Assembly: GCF_014897675.1 (NCBI RefSeq)
Contig: NZ_JABUXU010000009.1
Coordinates: 155,205 to 219,204, forward strand
Length of the DNA stretch: 64,000 nt
Source: Advenella sp. FME57
GTDB lineage: Bacteria > Pseudomonadota > Gammaproteobacteria > Burkholderiales > Burkholderiaceae_B
Reading direction: 5' to 3'
A model generated the notes under the pieces. It was not told where the DNA came from. It did not search any database and worked only from the letters and a program-made list of their open reading frames with translations. Each line of letters starts with the position of its first letter. The first letter of the stretch is position 1. The position numbers and the translations under genes are program-made. Positions 20,039-29,046 of this stretch are shown in pieces.

Positions 20039-21199
20039 TTAGACTGCCAGCAAGGTTTCAATTCCAAAAGGCACGGGCTTGAAGGGATGGGCGCTTATCA
20101 ATTGCATATCGGGCTCCACACCCAGGCCGGTGCGATTGGGAACATGGTATTTGCCTTTTTCCAGTGTCGGGTGTTGCTGCCCGACCAGCGCATCATATAG
20201 CGGACTTTCCTCAAATTGCAATTCGAGCATATGGGCCTTGCTGGCAACGCAGGCGACATGCAGTGAGGCGACCGTGCACACCGGGCCGGTCGGGTTGTGG
20301 GGAGCGAACAGGATATCGTGTGCGGCGGCCATTTCGGCGATCGCCAGCATATGGGCCGGGCCACCACAATACTTGATATCGGGCATGATCACATCAAGCA
20401 GTTTTTCACGAATCTGCATCTCAAAGGAAGCGACGCCAACCTGAGTCTCCGCTGCTGCAATAAGCACGTTCTGTTCGTTGGCGTGAGCCTTGATTTTACG
20501 CAGAGAATCCCAGTTGTCATAAGTTTCTGCCAGGGGACACTCAAACCAGTGCAGACCAACGTCCTGCAGTTGATCCAGCACATCAAGTGCGCTTTTCTCG
20601 TCAAAACGCCAATGGCAGTCCACCATTAATCTGGCTTGCGGTCCGACGGCTTCGCGGATGGCATACAGGCAGTCTACCCCGTGTCGGATCAACTGGTCAG
20701 CTTCTCCGGCAGCGCACGCAGCGGGTGTGACGCCGTCAAAAGGCGCTGCCTTGAATCCCAGGAAGCCCGCCGCGGCCGCACGTTGGGCTGTGGCGGCAAA
20801 GCCTGCCGGTGCGCGATCGACCGTGGCGCGATTAATGTTTGCGTAGACTGAAATGGCTTTTCTTTGCAGAGGGGCAAGTACGGTATGTAGCGGCACGGCC
20901 TCCTGCCCGGCGCGGATTGTCCAGAGTGCCTGGGCCAGGGCGCTGAGCACGGCATTGGAAACCAGTCCGCCAGGTAGCATCGCAGATGGCCGCAATTGTG
21001 CAATGGCCGCTTCTGCCGTCATGCCCACCAGCGGCTGGCCATGTAGCTGGGTCGCTGTCTGAAGGGCGGTTTCCCAGCCATTGAGCGATGCTTCTCCCCA
21101 GGCCCTACTGCCATCGTTCATTTGAATGAGAATGAAAAACCAGTTGGTTTTCGGTGAAACATTGAAGGCAACAGCAGTGACGGACGCGATCGTACTCAT
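20039..21199 (-). CDS. enolase-superfamily enzyme (mandelate racemase/muconate cycloisomerase group)
   Basis: Two-domain enolase-superfamily protein of 386 residues: N-terminal capping domain then a modified TIM barrel. Visible active-site positions are the lysine in FKAAPFDG (near residue 160), metal ligands in VDCHWRFD, FECPLAE and AAETQVG, MPDIKYCGG, and a histidine in APHNPTGPV. These allow metal-assisted proton abstraction next to a carboxylate. Exact reaction (dehydratase, racemase or cycloisomerase) cannot be read from sequence alone. Encoded tail-to-tail with a Bug receptor. Confidence 0.82.
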   Translation of the reverse strand: MSTIASVTAVAFNVSPKTNWFFILIQMNDGSRAWGEASLNGWETALQTATQLHGQPLVGMTAEAAIAQLRPSAMLPGGLVSNAVLSALAQALWTIRAGQEAVPLHTVLAPLQRKAISVYANINRATVDRAPAGFAATAQRAAAAGFLGFKAAPFDGVTPAACAAGEADQLIRHGVDCLYAIREAVGPQARLMVDCHWRFDEKSALDVLDQLQDVGLHWFECPLAETYDNWDSLRKIKAHANEQNVLIAAAETQVGVASFEMQIREKLLDVIMPDIKYCGGPAHMLAIAEMAAAHDILFAPHNPTGPVCTVASLHVACVASKAHMLELQFEESPLYDALVGQQHPTLEKGKYHVPNRTGLGVEPDMQLISAHPFKPVPFGIETLLAV

Positions 21200-21445
21200 A
21201 TGTGTTCAGGCAGGCCAGTAGGGTGAATTTGAATCTTCAGTGGTCACCAGGATCGGCGACTACCAGGAAATATTCTTATTGCAGATGTTATCAACATGAA
21301 CGTCCCGGATGTCATAATCATAATGCAGTTCGAAGGGGGATGGCGCAGGATTATAAGTATGTCAATGTGAAACATCAGACTTGTGATTTTCCGGTAAGCT
21401 ATGATGCAGTAGTGATGCATCGTGAGTATAAAAAGGAGTATTCAA

Positions 21446-21763
21446 ATGAAAATGATGACATATGTCATAGGCGCAATATGTGCGGTGGCGTCCTTGCAAG
21501 CTTATGCGGCAGAGCCGGTAAAGCCGGCGCATCAGAATGCGGCTTCAGTGTGCAAGCGCGTTCAGGAAACGGCAGAGACTACATTGCAGGCACGCAAAGG
21601 TGGCCACAATGACAGGGCCGGGGACAAGGCCAGCCTAGGTAGCAAGAGTAATGATCCGATGTTTACGTATGCTATTGACGTTGCGTACGATAGCGACCTT
21701 AACAAGACAGGTATCGGACAGGAAGCGTACGACTATTGCATGTTGCACAAGGCCGGCGCCTGA
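21446..21763 (+). CDS. small exported protein of unknown function
   Basis: A 105-residue protein with signal peptide (MKMMTYVIGAICAVASLQAYAAE). ATG 21446 has a good AGGAG at 21434-21438. Two cysteines (SVCKRVQ and YDYCMLH) at the ends of the mature protein may form a disulfide. The middle is Gly/Lys/Asp-rich. No family recognised. It precedes a porin remnant and an intact porin but shows no clear operon link. Confidence 0.72.
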   Translation: MKMMTYVIGAICAVASLQAYAAEPVKPAHQNAASVCKRVQETAETTLQARKGGHNDRAGDKASLGSKSNDPMFTYAIDVAYDSDLNKTGIGQEAYDYCMLHKAGA

Positions 21764-21787
21764 TGGGCTGCTGGCTGGCAGCATTAA

Positions 21788-21931
21788 AAATACAGTCAGG
21801 ATTTGTCCAAACATACCTCACTCTATGCCGTTGCATCATACGGCAGCGGTAGTGTGGGGTTTGATGTGCTGGACGATAAGATCAAGCTTGAACCCACACA
21901 GATTGCTGCAGGAATGCAACACCGCGTCTAA
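21788..21931 (+). pseudogene. porin C-terminal remnant
   Basis: The 47 codons from 21788 to the stop at 21931 translate to a segment (SLYAVASYGSGSVGFD... ending GMQHRV) that aligns with the last two beta-strands of the intact porin encoded just downstream (VYAAASYGVGKMKFDE... ending GLQHRF). A stop codon at 21785-21787 cuts the frame and no porin body lies upstream. An intrinsic terminator follows. This is best explained as the tail of a deleted second porin copy. Confidence 0.75.
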
Positions 21932-21953
21932 ACGACCACCCAACATGTCGTAA

Positions 21954-21996
21954 AAAAGCCTGATTGATGCGAAAAAGCGACATCTTTCAGGCTTTT
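21954..21996 (+). terminator. hairpin after the porin remnant
   Basis: AAAAGCCTGA (21954-21963) pairs perfectly with TCAGGCTTTT (21987-21996), with a smaller inner GATGCG/CGACATC pairing. It sits 22 bp after the remnant's stop and has survived the loss of the gene body. Confidence 0.75.
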
Positions 21997-22390
21997 ATTA
22001 TTGTTGTATTTTCTTGCTGTCGCCAGGCGCTTTGGCACTAAGTGCGCCGTCAAGCCCGCTGTCGCACCTACAGTGCGCGGAATCTCCATATACATGCTTT
22101 CCAAGTTTTTTTCCTTTACATGGATCAAGGCGACGAACAGCCCCTCAAAAATACAATACTTCTCAAGCTGCTTCCGTAACCCTTTGATTCAAAAAGATAA
22201 GCGGGCCCGTATGCAGTGGTTTGTCAACATGGTTGCCGCGTCTGCTTAGTTTGCTAACGGGCAAACCCGGCAATCATGGTGTCGAGCGACCGGAGTAATC
22301 CGGTAAAGCTGGCCGGTGTCATACCGCTAGCCCAAAGGTGATGAAGTAATCCGGTACGCCGGAATGAAATTTGTAAATGGAGTATTCAAT
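21997..22390. other. porin upstream region
   Basis: About 390 bp before the intact porin. No gene. The 11-mer GTAATCCGGTA occurs twice (near 22294 and 22344), and GGAG at 22379-22382 serves the porin start. Promoter elements are not obvious. Confidence 0.4.
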
Positions 22391-23665
22391 ATGAAAAAGG
22401 CATTGCAATCTATCGTGCTGCTCGGTGCGGCAACCGGGGTGGCGCAAGCTGCAACTTCTGTAACGTTGTATGGTCTGGTTGACGGCGGTATCGGTTATAC
22501 CAAGACCAAAATTACGCAAAATGAAGCCAAATATACCGCAAGGGGCTGGGCACAAGAACGGAAAGTTGGGATGGTCAACGGTATCCTGAATGGCAACCGT
22601 TGGGGCTTGAAAGGTACGGAAGACCTGGGTAACGGCACCAGCGCCATTTTCCAGCTGGAAAGCGGCTTTGACCTGGGTACGGGCGAATCTAAACAAGATG
22701 GTCGTCTGTTCGGGCGCAAAGCCATTATCGGTCTGACCGGCGATAGCTGGGGTACCTTGACCCTGGGTCGTCAGTACAACGTGGCCGATGATGTGGTTTC
22801 AGGAATTGATCCGTTCGGCACTGGCGTTCTGCAGGCTGGTGTTGTTGACGGTGCGTTCGGGGATTCACCTTCTGCCCGTATGGACAATTCCATCAAGTAT
22901 ATGACACCCGATTTCGGTGGCTTCAAATTTGGTATTGCCTATTCAGGCTCTCACAAAAAATCGTCATCTGAAATAGACGAGAAAGAAACTGAAAAGCGTG
23001 ATACCTCCAACTGGCTTTCAACAGGTTTGGGCTTTGATAATGGTCCGGTTTCTGTCGGCCTTTCCTATGACCGTTTCCGCACCGATATTCGTAATCGGGG
23101 TTATAAATTTGACCCATTGGTGGGTGAAGAGGTTCCTTTCGATAAAAAAACCAAAGGCACCACCCATATGTGGAATCTGTTCGGCGCCTATGACTTTGAA
23201 GTCGTTAAACTGCACCTGGGCTATGGTCTGATTCGTGGTTCTGTAGCTAGCAGCGCCGTTACTGAAGCTAAAGTCGGTAGCATTGGCCTGAACGGCGCAC
23301 TGGCTGGCTTCACGACTGTTATGGACCCCGATAGCAAATTTCATGGTTTGAACTACACAGAAGCCAACGGCTTCCGTCAACAGTCCTGGATGGTTGGCCT
23401 GAGCGCACCTGTGAGCGACACCGGCACCGTTCTGTTCTCTTACCAGGGTAACAAGTCCAAAAACACCAATGAAGACTTTGACGGCATAAAAGGCAAGCTG
23501 AACATCTTCAGCGTGGGTTATGTACAAGGCCTGTCCAAGCGTACCCGCGTGTATGCTGCCGCTTCTTACGGTGTAGGCAAAATGAAGTTTGATGAAAAAC
23601 TGGGTACCGGCAACGTCAAACTGAAATCCACCCTGATTGGCGTTGGTCTGCAACACCGCTTCTAA
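22391..23665 (+). CDS. Gram-negative outer-membrane porin
   Basis: Trimeric 16-strand general porin of the betaproteobacterial (Omp32-like) group, 424 residues. ATG 22391 with GGAG upstream gives a signal peptide ending TGVAQAAT. The SVTLYGLVDGGIGY start, the GNRWGLKGTEDLGNGTSAIFQLESGFDLGTG block, RLFGRKAIIGLTGDSWGTLTLGRQ and the terminal phenylalanine (LQHRF) needed for outer-membrane insertion are all present. A strong terminator follows at 23703. It is probably a major porin. Confidence 0.95.
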   Translation: MKKALQSIVLLGAATGVAQAATSVTLYGLVDGGIGYTKTKITQNEAKYTARGWAQERKVGMVNGILNGNRWGLKGTEDLGNGTSAIFQLESGFDLGTGESKQDGRLFGRKAIIGLTGDSWGTLTLGRQYNVADDVVSGIDPFGTGVLQAGVVDGAFGDSPSARMDNSIKYMTPDFGGFKFGIAYSGSHKKSSSEIDEKETEKRDTSNWLSTGLGFDNGPVSVGLSYDRFRTDIRNRGYKFDPLVGEEVPFDKKTKGTTHMWNLFGAYDFEVVKLHLGYGLIRGSVASSAVTEAKVGSIGLNGALAGFTTVMDPDSKFHGLNYTEANGFRQQSWMVGLSAPVSDTGTVLFSYQGNKSKNTNEDFDGIKGKLNIFSVGYVQGLSKRTRVYAAASYGVGKMKFDEKLGTGNVKLKSTLIGVGLQHRF

Positions 23666-23702
23666 TGACATGCATCGCCTGGCGATGTATTCATAAAGCA
23701 GA

Positions 23703-23730
23703 AAAAAACCACCCTTCGGGGTGGTTTTTT
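23703..23730 (+). terminator. porin terminator
   Basis: AAAAAACCACCC-TTCG-GGGTGGTTTTTT, a perfect 12-bp stem with a UUCG tetraloop and U-run, 37 bp after the porin stop. The A-rich left arm makes it usable in the opposite direction too, for the convergent lyase gene. Confidence 0.9.
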
Positions 23731-23787
23731 CATTGTAGCTGTATAAATGCGGCCTTTCCTAAGTCGATGAAGCCGCAGTGGTATCAA

Positions 23788-25482
23788 CTATCCTTTGGGC
23801 TTGCCTTGTGATGGCGCTGCTGGCTTTGCCGGCGTGCCTTCAGTGGACTGATCATCGGATTGTGTGTCCGCCGAGTTTTTCAGTTTTGTAAATGCCTCGT
23901 CCAGGTTTTGGTCCGCCTGCATCAGTTTGTCTCGCGTCGATTGCATCCATGCCTTATCGTCGCTCAGGCGCTTGTTGCTTTCGGCCAGCATGCGCTCCAC
24001 TTCCGCCGGTTGTGGCCCGCCAGTACCCATTCTGGTTTTCACCATGAATTCGGGAGAAAGCACTTCCCGGAAATGGGCTTCATTGATAGGCAGTTTAGCA
24101 TCGGGCAGTTTATATTTCTGTAGCGCCTTGGTATACAGTTCAGCGGCCTTGGCATAAGGAAAGTCTTTGGGTTTGAAGCCGTTGGCCCGCGCTTCAGTCA
24201 CAATTGCTGAAGCAAAGCTGTGGCCTACACGGAACGGGATCTGATGTTCCTTTTGCAGGGCTTCGGCCAGCTCCATGGAGGTAGTCCACTCGTCTTCCAG
24301 CTCCTCAAGAGAACGTTTTGCGTTCACATTGAGTGCCTTCAGGACGGTATTGACGTTATCAACCATTTTGATCGCCTGCGGAAACAGGCCCAGGTCGTCC
24401 CATGACGATTTATAGTCGGTCATGCCCGTGGTTACGTTGTGCGCCCGGAATATGACAGTTTGCGCCAGGCCGACCACGTTGGATGCCGCTTCGCGGGCGC
24501 GCATGATCACCCCGGGATTACGTTTTTGTGGCATGGCGCTGCTGGTATAGGTGCTGCCTTCATCCAGTAGCAGCCACGGTCGGGTCTGGTGATATTGCGT
24601 ATGAATATCGCCGAGCAACGCACCCAAGCGGATCGCGGAAGAAGAGGGAATGGCCGAGGCTTCCAGGGATACGTCGGATGGCGTGACCTGGCTGGAATCC
24701 AGGGAGTTTTCAATAATGCCGTCAAAGCCTAGCAGGGCTGCCATGCGTTCGCGGTTCAGCGGCCAGCTCGAATTGGCGAGCACGGCAGTGCCCATGGCAG
24801 ACAGGTTCATGCGTTTGTACAGTTCGTGGATGCGTTGTGCATCCCTGGCAAAAGAGGCTTCATAGGCCAGCAGGTAATGTGCATAACTGATGGGCATCGC
24901 CTGGACGCCGTTGGTATAGGCCGGCACAATGGTGTTGACGTTTTTGGCTGCGGCCGCAAGCAACGCGGTCCGTAATTTGTTCAGCGCGTCCGAATAGTCC
25001 AGCACCTGATTGCGTAGTTTGGCCATCCGGTAGGTTGCGTACATATCCTGGCGACTGCGCCCGGTATGGATCAGAGAGGCATCCGGGCCGATTTCATCTG
25101 TGATGATTTTTTCAATTTGCAGCACATCTTTGGGCCGCTTGCCGTCAGACTTTTCTGATTGCGCCAACGAATAGGCAACGCCGCTGGCAAGCTTTGCGCC
25201 CATTTGCGGATCAACAATTTTTTCTTCGGTCAGCATGACGGCTGACGCCTTGTTGATTTTTCCAAGCCAGTAGAACTGGTCTTCCTTTTCGTCATTCTTG
25301 CTGGTGGCCTTGCTGGAGATTGGCTTGGCTATGGCGCCTGCCTTGATGGCCTGCTGTTCGCATTCTGCTGTTGTCTTGCAGGGCAGCTCGCCCGTATTGG
25401 CCGCGTGGGCAAGCGTGGCTGCCAGGCTGAGCGCCACGATCGCCAGCGCCTGGGGTTTCAAACGAAATAGATCATGATTCAT
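23788..25482 (-). CDS. exported argininosuccinate lyase/fumarase-superfamily homologue
   Basis: A 564-residue protein starting at ATG 25482 (AAGGAGAC upstream) with a Sec-type signal (hydrophobic stretch ALAIVALSLAATLAHA). The mature part matches the aspartase/argininosuccinate lyase superfamily: IHTGRSRQDM (substrate-binding region) and the mobile catalytic loop SSAMPQKRNPG. The conserved THLQ-type segment of argininosuccinate lyase is here YTNGVQAMP, so the usual catalytic histidine is absent. The C-terminal 40 residues are Ser/Pro/Lys-rich. A periplasmic member of this normally cytoplasmic family is unusual; the substrate is unknown. cysK lies upstream on the same strand. Confidence 0.8.
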   Translation of the reverse strand: MNHDLFRLKPQALAIVALSLAATLAHAANTGELPCKTTAECEQQAIKAGAIAKPISSKATSKNDEKEDQFYWLGKINKASAVMLTEEKIVDPQMGAKLASGVAYSLAQSEKSDGKRPKDVLQIEKIITDEIGPDASLIHTGRSRQDMYATYRMAKLRNQVLDYSDALNKLRTALLAAAAKNVNTIVPAYTNGVQAMPISYAHYLLAYEASFARDAQRIHELYKRMNLSAMGTAVLANSSWPLNRERMAALLGFDGIIENSLDSSQVTPSDVSLEASAIPSSSAIRLGALLGDIHTQYHQTRPWLLLDEGSTYTSSAMPQKRNPGVIMRAREAASNVVGLAQTVIFRAHNVTTGMTDYKSSWDDLGLFPQAIKMVDNVNTVLKALNVNAKRSLEELEDEWTTSMELAEALQKEHQIPFRVGHSFASAIVTEARANGFKPKDFPYAKAAELYTKALQKYKLPDAKLPINEAHFREVLSPEFMVKTRMGTGGPQPAEVERMLAESNKRLSDDKAWMQSTRDKLMQADQNLDEAFTKLKNSADTQSDDQSTEGTPAKPAAPSQGKPKG

Positions 25483-25620
25483 GCTGCTGTCTCCTTGTTT
25501 TAATATTGATTGTTGCTGGCTCTTGTGGCCATTGTGAGCGGGTGCCTGGACGACGGCAGACAGAGGTTGCATCTCGCCTGCTGTCGGCTGTGTTTCGGGC
25601 CTAGCATCGGCGGCCTGCTG

Positions 25621-26538
25621 CTACTCAGGCAAAAAACCGCTGACCGAAAGATATCGTTCGCCAGTATCATAGTTAATTCCCATGACTTTGGCGTTGGCTG
25701 GCAGACTGGGCAATGTTTTTGCGATTGCCGCCAGTGTTGCGCCGCTGCTGATGCCAACTAGCAGCCCTTCCTGCGTAGCGGCGCGGCGGGCATAGTCTAG
25801 CGATTCCGGGACCTCAACCGAGATTGTGCCGTCAAGCAGGCTCATGTCCAGATTGACAGGAATGAAGCCGGCGCCAATGCCCTGCAGTGCATGCGGGCCG
25901 GGTTCGCCGCCCGCAATGACTGCAGAGGCGGCAGGTTCAACGGCAAGCACTTTCAATTGTGGCCACTGTTTTTTCAGGGTACGGGCAATGCCGGTGATAT
26001 GGCCGCCGGTGCCAACGGCGGTAATTAGAAAGTCCAGTCCTTCAGGAAAGTCGTCGAGAATTTCCTTCGCGGTGCGCTCGGCATGCACCTGTGGGTTGGC
26101 CGGGTTGTCGAACTGCTGCGGAATCCATGCGCCAGGCGTTTGTTCGGCCAGTTCGACAGCGCGCGCAATGGCGCCTTTCATCCCTTTTTCCTTGGGAGTC
26201 AGATCAAACTGGGCGCCATAGGCGCTGATCAGACGACGTCGTTCTACACTCATGCTTTCAGGCATGACAAGAATAAGCTTATAACCTTTGATTGCGGCAA
26301 CCATGGCCAGGCCAACGCCCGTGTTGCCGGAGGTCGGTTCGATAATGGTCGCGCCCGGTTTAAGTTCACCGGCCTGTTCGGCCGCTTCGATCATGGAAAG
26401 GGCTGCGCGGTCTTTCAGGGAGCCGCCGGGATTGAAACGTTCTGCCTTGATCCAGACTTGCTGCTGGCCGGGGAACATACGGGAAAAACGGATATGTGGG
26501 GTCTGACCAATGGTGTCAAGTACGGATTCTGCTTTCAT
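25621..26538 (-). CDS. cysK: cysteine synthase (O-acetylserine sulfhydrylase)
   Basis: PLP enzyme that makes cysteine from O-acetylserine and sulfide. The PLP lysine is in [12 protein letters not shown], the substrate loop is [11 protein letters not shown], and GTGGHITG binds the phosphate. [14 protein letters not shown] and [17 protein letters not shown] follow CysK more than CysM. The 305 residues are normal. The 138 bp between it and the exported lyase have no gene. Confidence 0.9.
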   Translation of the reverse strand: MKAESVLDTIGQTPHIRFSRMFPGQQQVWIKAERFNPGGSLKDRAALSMIEAAEQAGELKPGATIIEPTSGNTGVGLAMVAAIKGYKLILVMPESMSVERRRLISAYGAQFDLTPKEKGMKGAIARAVELAEQTPGAWIPQQFDNPANPQVHAERTAKEILDDFPEGLDFLITAVGTGGHITGIARTLKKQWPQLKVLAVEPAASAVIAGGEPGPHALQGIGAGFIPVNLDMSLLDGTISVEVPESLDYARRAATQEGLLVGISSGATLAAIAKTLPSLPANAKVMGINYDTGERYLSVSGFLPE

Positions 26539-27021
26539 GAAGTGGGATGTGTGATTAAGGGGAAAAAAACTGAATATAGCATACTGTCTGTGCCGCGCAA
26601 TACAAGGTTTTCCCGGTCAGAGGGCCATGCCAGCGATCGCGTTGTGCGCTCGCCTGCAGCGTAGGGTAAAGCGCTGTGCAGCGTAACACTGGGCGCGGCA
26701 GGCAGATCGGGCCGAAGCATCTTAGCAACTTATAAAAAAAGATCAGCCAGCTGACAGCAGGTTGACTGCACGGCATATGTTCAGCCTGCAGTTGCGAGAA
26801 ACGGCTGCTGCTTGAGGATCGGGTGATCCTGCTATACTGCAAACGGTACAGAAAATAAAAATAAATCGTATTGCAAGAAAAACGTATTGAAAAAATGGTA
26901 GCACGAGTGGTCCCGGCTATCCGAAAGCGAATGTCGCTGCGTATCACAATCGTTTTCGATGGTGGATCGTGCATCGGTTTACCGGTTGCGGGTACAACTG
27001 AATGGAACGAGGAAATCGGCA
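26539..27021. other. leader region of mgtC
   Basis: A 480-bp gene-free stretch between divergent cysK and mgtC. It includes a GGATC-gggt-GATCC palindrome at 26816-26829 next to a TATACT at about 26833, a plausible mgtC promoter with a leader of roughly 180 nt. Long leaders are known for mgtC in enterobacteria, but I cannot identify the same elements here. Confidence 0.4.
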
Positions 27022-27723
27022 ATGGCGTCAGAACTGGAACTGGTAGGAAGGCTGGTCATGTCTGCGGTGCTGGGTAGTGTGATCGGATTTGAACGGGAGC
27101 GACTATCCTGGGCGGCGGGGCTGCGAACACATATGTTGGTGTGCGTGGGCTCTGCGCTGATCATGATTGTTTCCATATATGGGTTTTCAGATACGCTGGG
27201 TGAGCATGTCACTCTTGACCCGTCACGTGTGGCTGCCCAGGTCGTCTCTGGTATCGGTTTTTTGGGGGCGGGCGCCATTCTTGCGCGCGGGCAGGTCATT
27301 CGCGGCCTGACAACTGCGGCCAGCGTATGGTCGGTTGCCGGCGTCGGGCTTGCCGTAGGGGGCGGGCTGTACATTCCGTCCATTTCGGCGACAGTTATCA
27401 TCCTGCTGATACTTGCCGGCATCAAGCCGCTGGAAAAACGCTTTATCGCGTACCACCAGCGGCGTCATGTCACCATCAAGGTCAGGCGCGGGCAACTAAC
27501 GCTGGGTACTTTCAACCAGGCGCTTGGCGTGAGTGCGAATCGGGTCAAGCAGTTTATTGTGCAGCCGTCTGAAAAAGAAGAATACGATGATGTGTACGTC
27601 GTCTTTTCCCGGATGTCACCTCAGGAATATGCAGCGATTCGCAAGAAGTTCAAGGAAATCCCAGGCCTTGAATCCATTTCTGAAAGGGCGTCCGATGAGG
27701 AGGTTGATCCATACTCGTGGTAG
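27022..27723 (+). CDS. mgtC: MgtC/SapB family membrane protein
   Basis: Inner-membrane protein of 233 residues with about five hydrophobic segments in the first 140 residues and a soluble C-terminal domain. The GFERERLSWAAGLRTHMLVCVGSALIMI block and GGIGFLGAGAI-like segment (SGIGFLGAGAILARGQVIRGLTTAASVW) are the family signature. ATG 27022 has GAGGAAA upstream; the frame extends further upstream without support. Family members respond to magnesium starvation or modulate ATP synthase; the role here is unknown. Confidence 0.85.
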   Translation: MASELELVGRLVMSAVLGSVIGFERERLSWAAGLRTHMLVCVGSALIMIVSIYGFSDTLGEHVTLDPSRVAAQVVSGIGFLGAGAILARGQVIRGLTTAASVWSVAGVGLAVGGGLYIPSISATVIILLILAGIKPLEKRFIAYHQRRHVTIKVRRGQLTLGTFNQALGVSANRVKQFIVQPSEKEEYDDVYVVFSRMSPQEYAAIRKKFKEIPGLESISERASDEEVDPYSW

Positions 27724-27773
27724 GGACGAGCACACCAAATTAGACGGGCACGCTAAGTCAAATGTCATAGACG

Positions 27774-28688
27774 TCAGGCGGCGACCGGCACCGGTCTGTT
27801 ACGCAGCTCATACAGCGTAATGCCTATGCCGCTGGCGCAGATGACGCTGATGCCAAGCCAGGTGATGCCGTCGGGGAACTGATTCCAAATCAGCCAGCCC
27901 AATGCCGTTGCGCTGATAATTTGCAGATAGACAAAGGGCGACAAGAGCGATGCCGGCGCCTGGCGATATGCCTGAATTTGCAACAGATGGCCCAGGCCAC
28001 CGGTAATGCCGGTAGACAGAAGTAGCAGCCATTGTTTCAGGTCCAGCACAGCGAGTACCTGCAGCACTTCGTCGATTGTAAACAGCGTATATACGGTCAG
28101 CACCACGGTGCCAAACAGACCGCTCCATATTAGCGTTGTAAATGGGTTGTCGCCGGCGAGCCGCCTGTTGGCGATAAACTGCATGGAAAAAATCACCGCA
28201 TTGGACAGCCCGAAAAATACTCCGGTAGGATCAAGCCCGCCTGAAGGACGGATCACAATCAGAATGCCAAGAAATCCCACGATGGCGGCAATCCATCGTG
28301 ACAGCATGGCCTTTTCCTTGAGTATCCACGGCGCGACTGCAAGAAGTATAAGCGGCGCAATAAAATTGATCGCAGTGGCCTGTGCCTGGGGCAGGTAGCG
28401 TAACGTGGTGAAGAACACCATGGTGGAAGTGAGCATGAAAACGCCACGCAGCAGCTGTTCCACCGGCTTTTTGGTTTTCAGAATCTGCCAGCCCCTGGCC
28501 GGTATGATAATTGATGTCACCAGGATCAGATGCACCGAGTAGCGCACCCAACACAGTATAAGCAGGGGGACGCCGACAGACATCAACCATTTGCCGGTGG
28601 CATCCAGCATGGACAGCACCGACATCGCCACCAGCAGGGAAAGGATTCCGGGCAGGGGGCTGGATATTGGCGAAGTCGGCTGATTCAT
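27774..28688 (-). CDS. EamA/DMT-family permease
   Basis: Ten-helix drug/metabolite transporter with two EamA repeats (residues about 10-140 and 150-285), 304 residues from ATG 28688. An alternative ATG 28739 adds 17 residues with no membrane character. The substrate cannot be told from sequence. Upstream on the same strand lies a highly structured 90-bp region (28749-28840) that would fall in its 5' leader. Confidence 0.85.
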   Translation of the reverse strand: MNQPTSPISSPLPGILSLLVAMSVLSMLDATGKWLMSVGVPLLILCWVRYSVHLILVTSIIIPARGWQILKTKKPVEQLLRGVFMLTSTMVFFTTLRYLPQAQATAINFIAPLILLAVAPWILKEKAMLSRWIAAIVGFLGILIVIRPSGGLDPTGVFFGLSNAVIFSMQFIANRRLAGDNPFTTLIWSGLFGTVVLTVYTLFTIDEVLQVLAVLDLKQWLLLLSTGITGGLGHLLQIQAYRQAPASLLSPFVYLQIISATALGWLIWNQFPDGITWLGISVICASGIGITLYELRNRPVPVAA

Positions 28689-28748
28689 GTGATTCCGAAG
28701 GCTGCAGGCCGGAGCTGTCACGGGTGCAGTGTCCGGCAAAAGGTACTG

Positions 28749-28840
28749 GGGTAAATCCTGGCTCTTATGGTAGAGGATTTACCCTGACAACACCAGCGTA
28801 TGTGGTTGCTGGTTGAGCTTTCCGTCCCCGAGTGTTGTCA
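28749..28840 (-). promoter_or_regulatory. structured leader: two adjacent inverted repeats upstream of the DMT permease
   Basis: GGGTAAATCCT (28749-28759) pairs perfectly with AGGATTTACCC (28774-28784); immediately next to it TGACAACAC (28785-28793) pairs perfectly with GTGTTGTCA (28832-28840), enclosing a CCAGC/GCTGG hairpin. On the minus strand this is an ordered multi-stem RNA 60 nt before the permease start. I could not match it to a riboswitch class I know. It could also be a DNA operator pair. Confidence 0.5.
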
Positions 28841-29046
28841 TTATCACAAATGTTGACCCACTCAAGTGATATAAAGCGGGCACTATAATAAAGTGCGTTA
28901 TGGGCACGCCATGCAGGGATGGCGGCTCACACGCGATGATCCATGGTGTGGGTCTATGGCAGTCTTCAATGATATGACCGGCGCCTGAAGCGCGCGTCGT
29001 CCTCTGGAATACGCGCCAAGTGACGTGTCGATCGCCAGACTGTTCA
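28841..29046. other. intergenic region between MFS and DMT genes
   Basis: No gene. A GCACT-ATAATAA-AGTGC palindrome lies near 28884-28900. A possible minus-strand promoter (TTGAGT then TAATGA, 16-bp spacer) overlaps 28843-28871. Confidence 0.35.
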
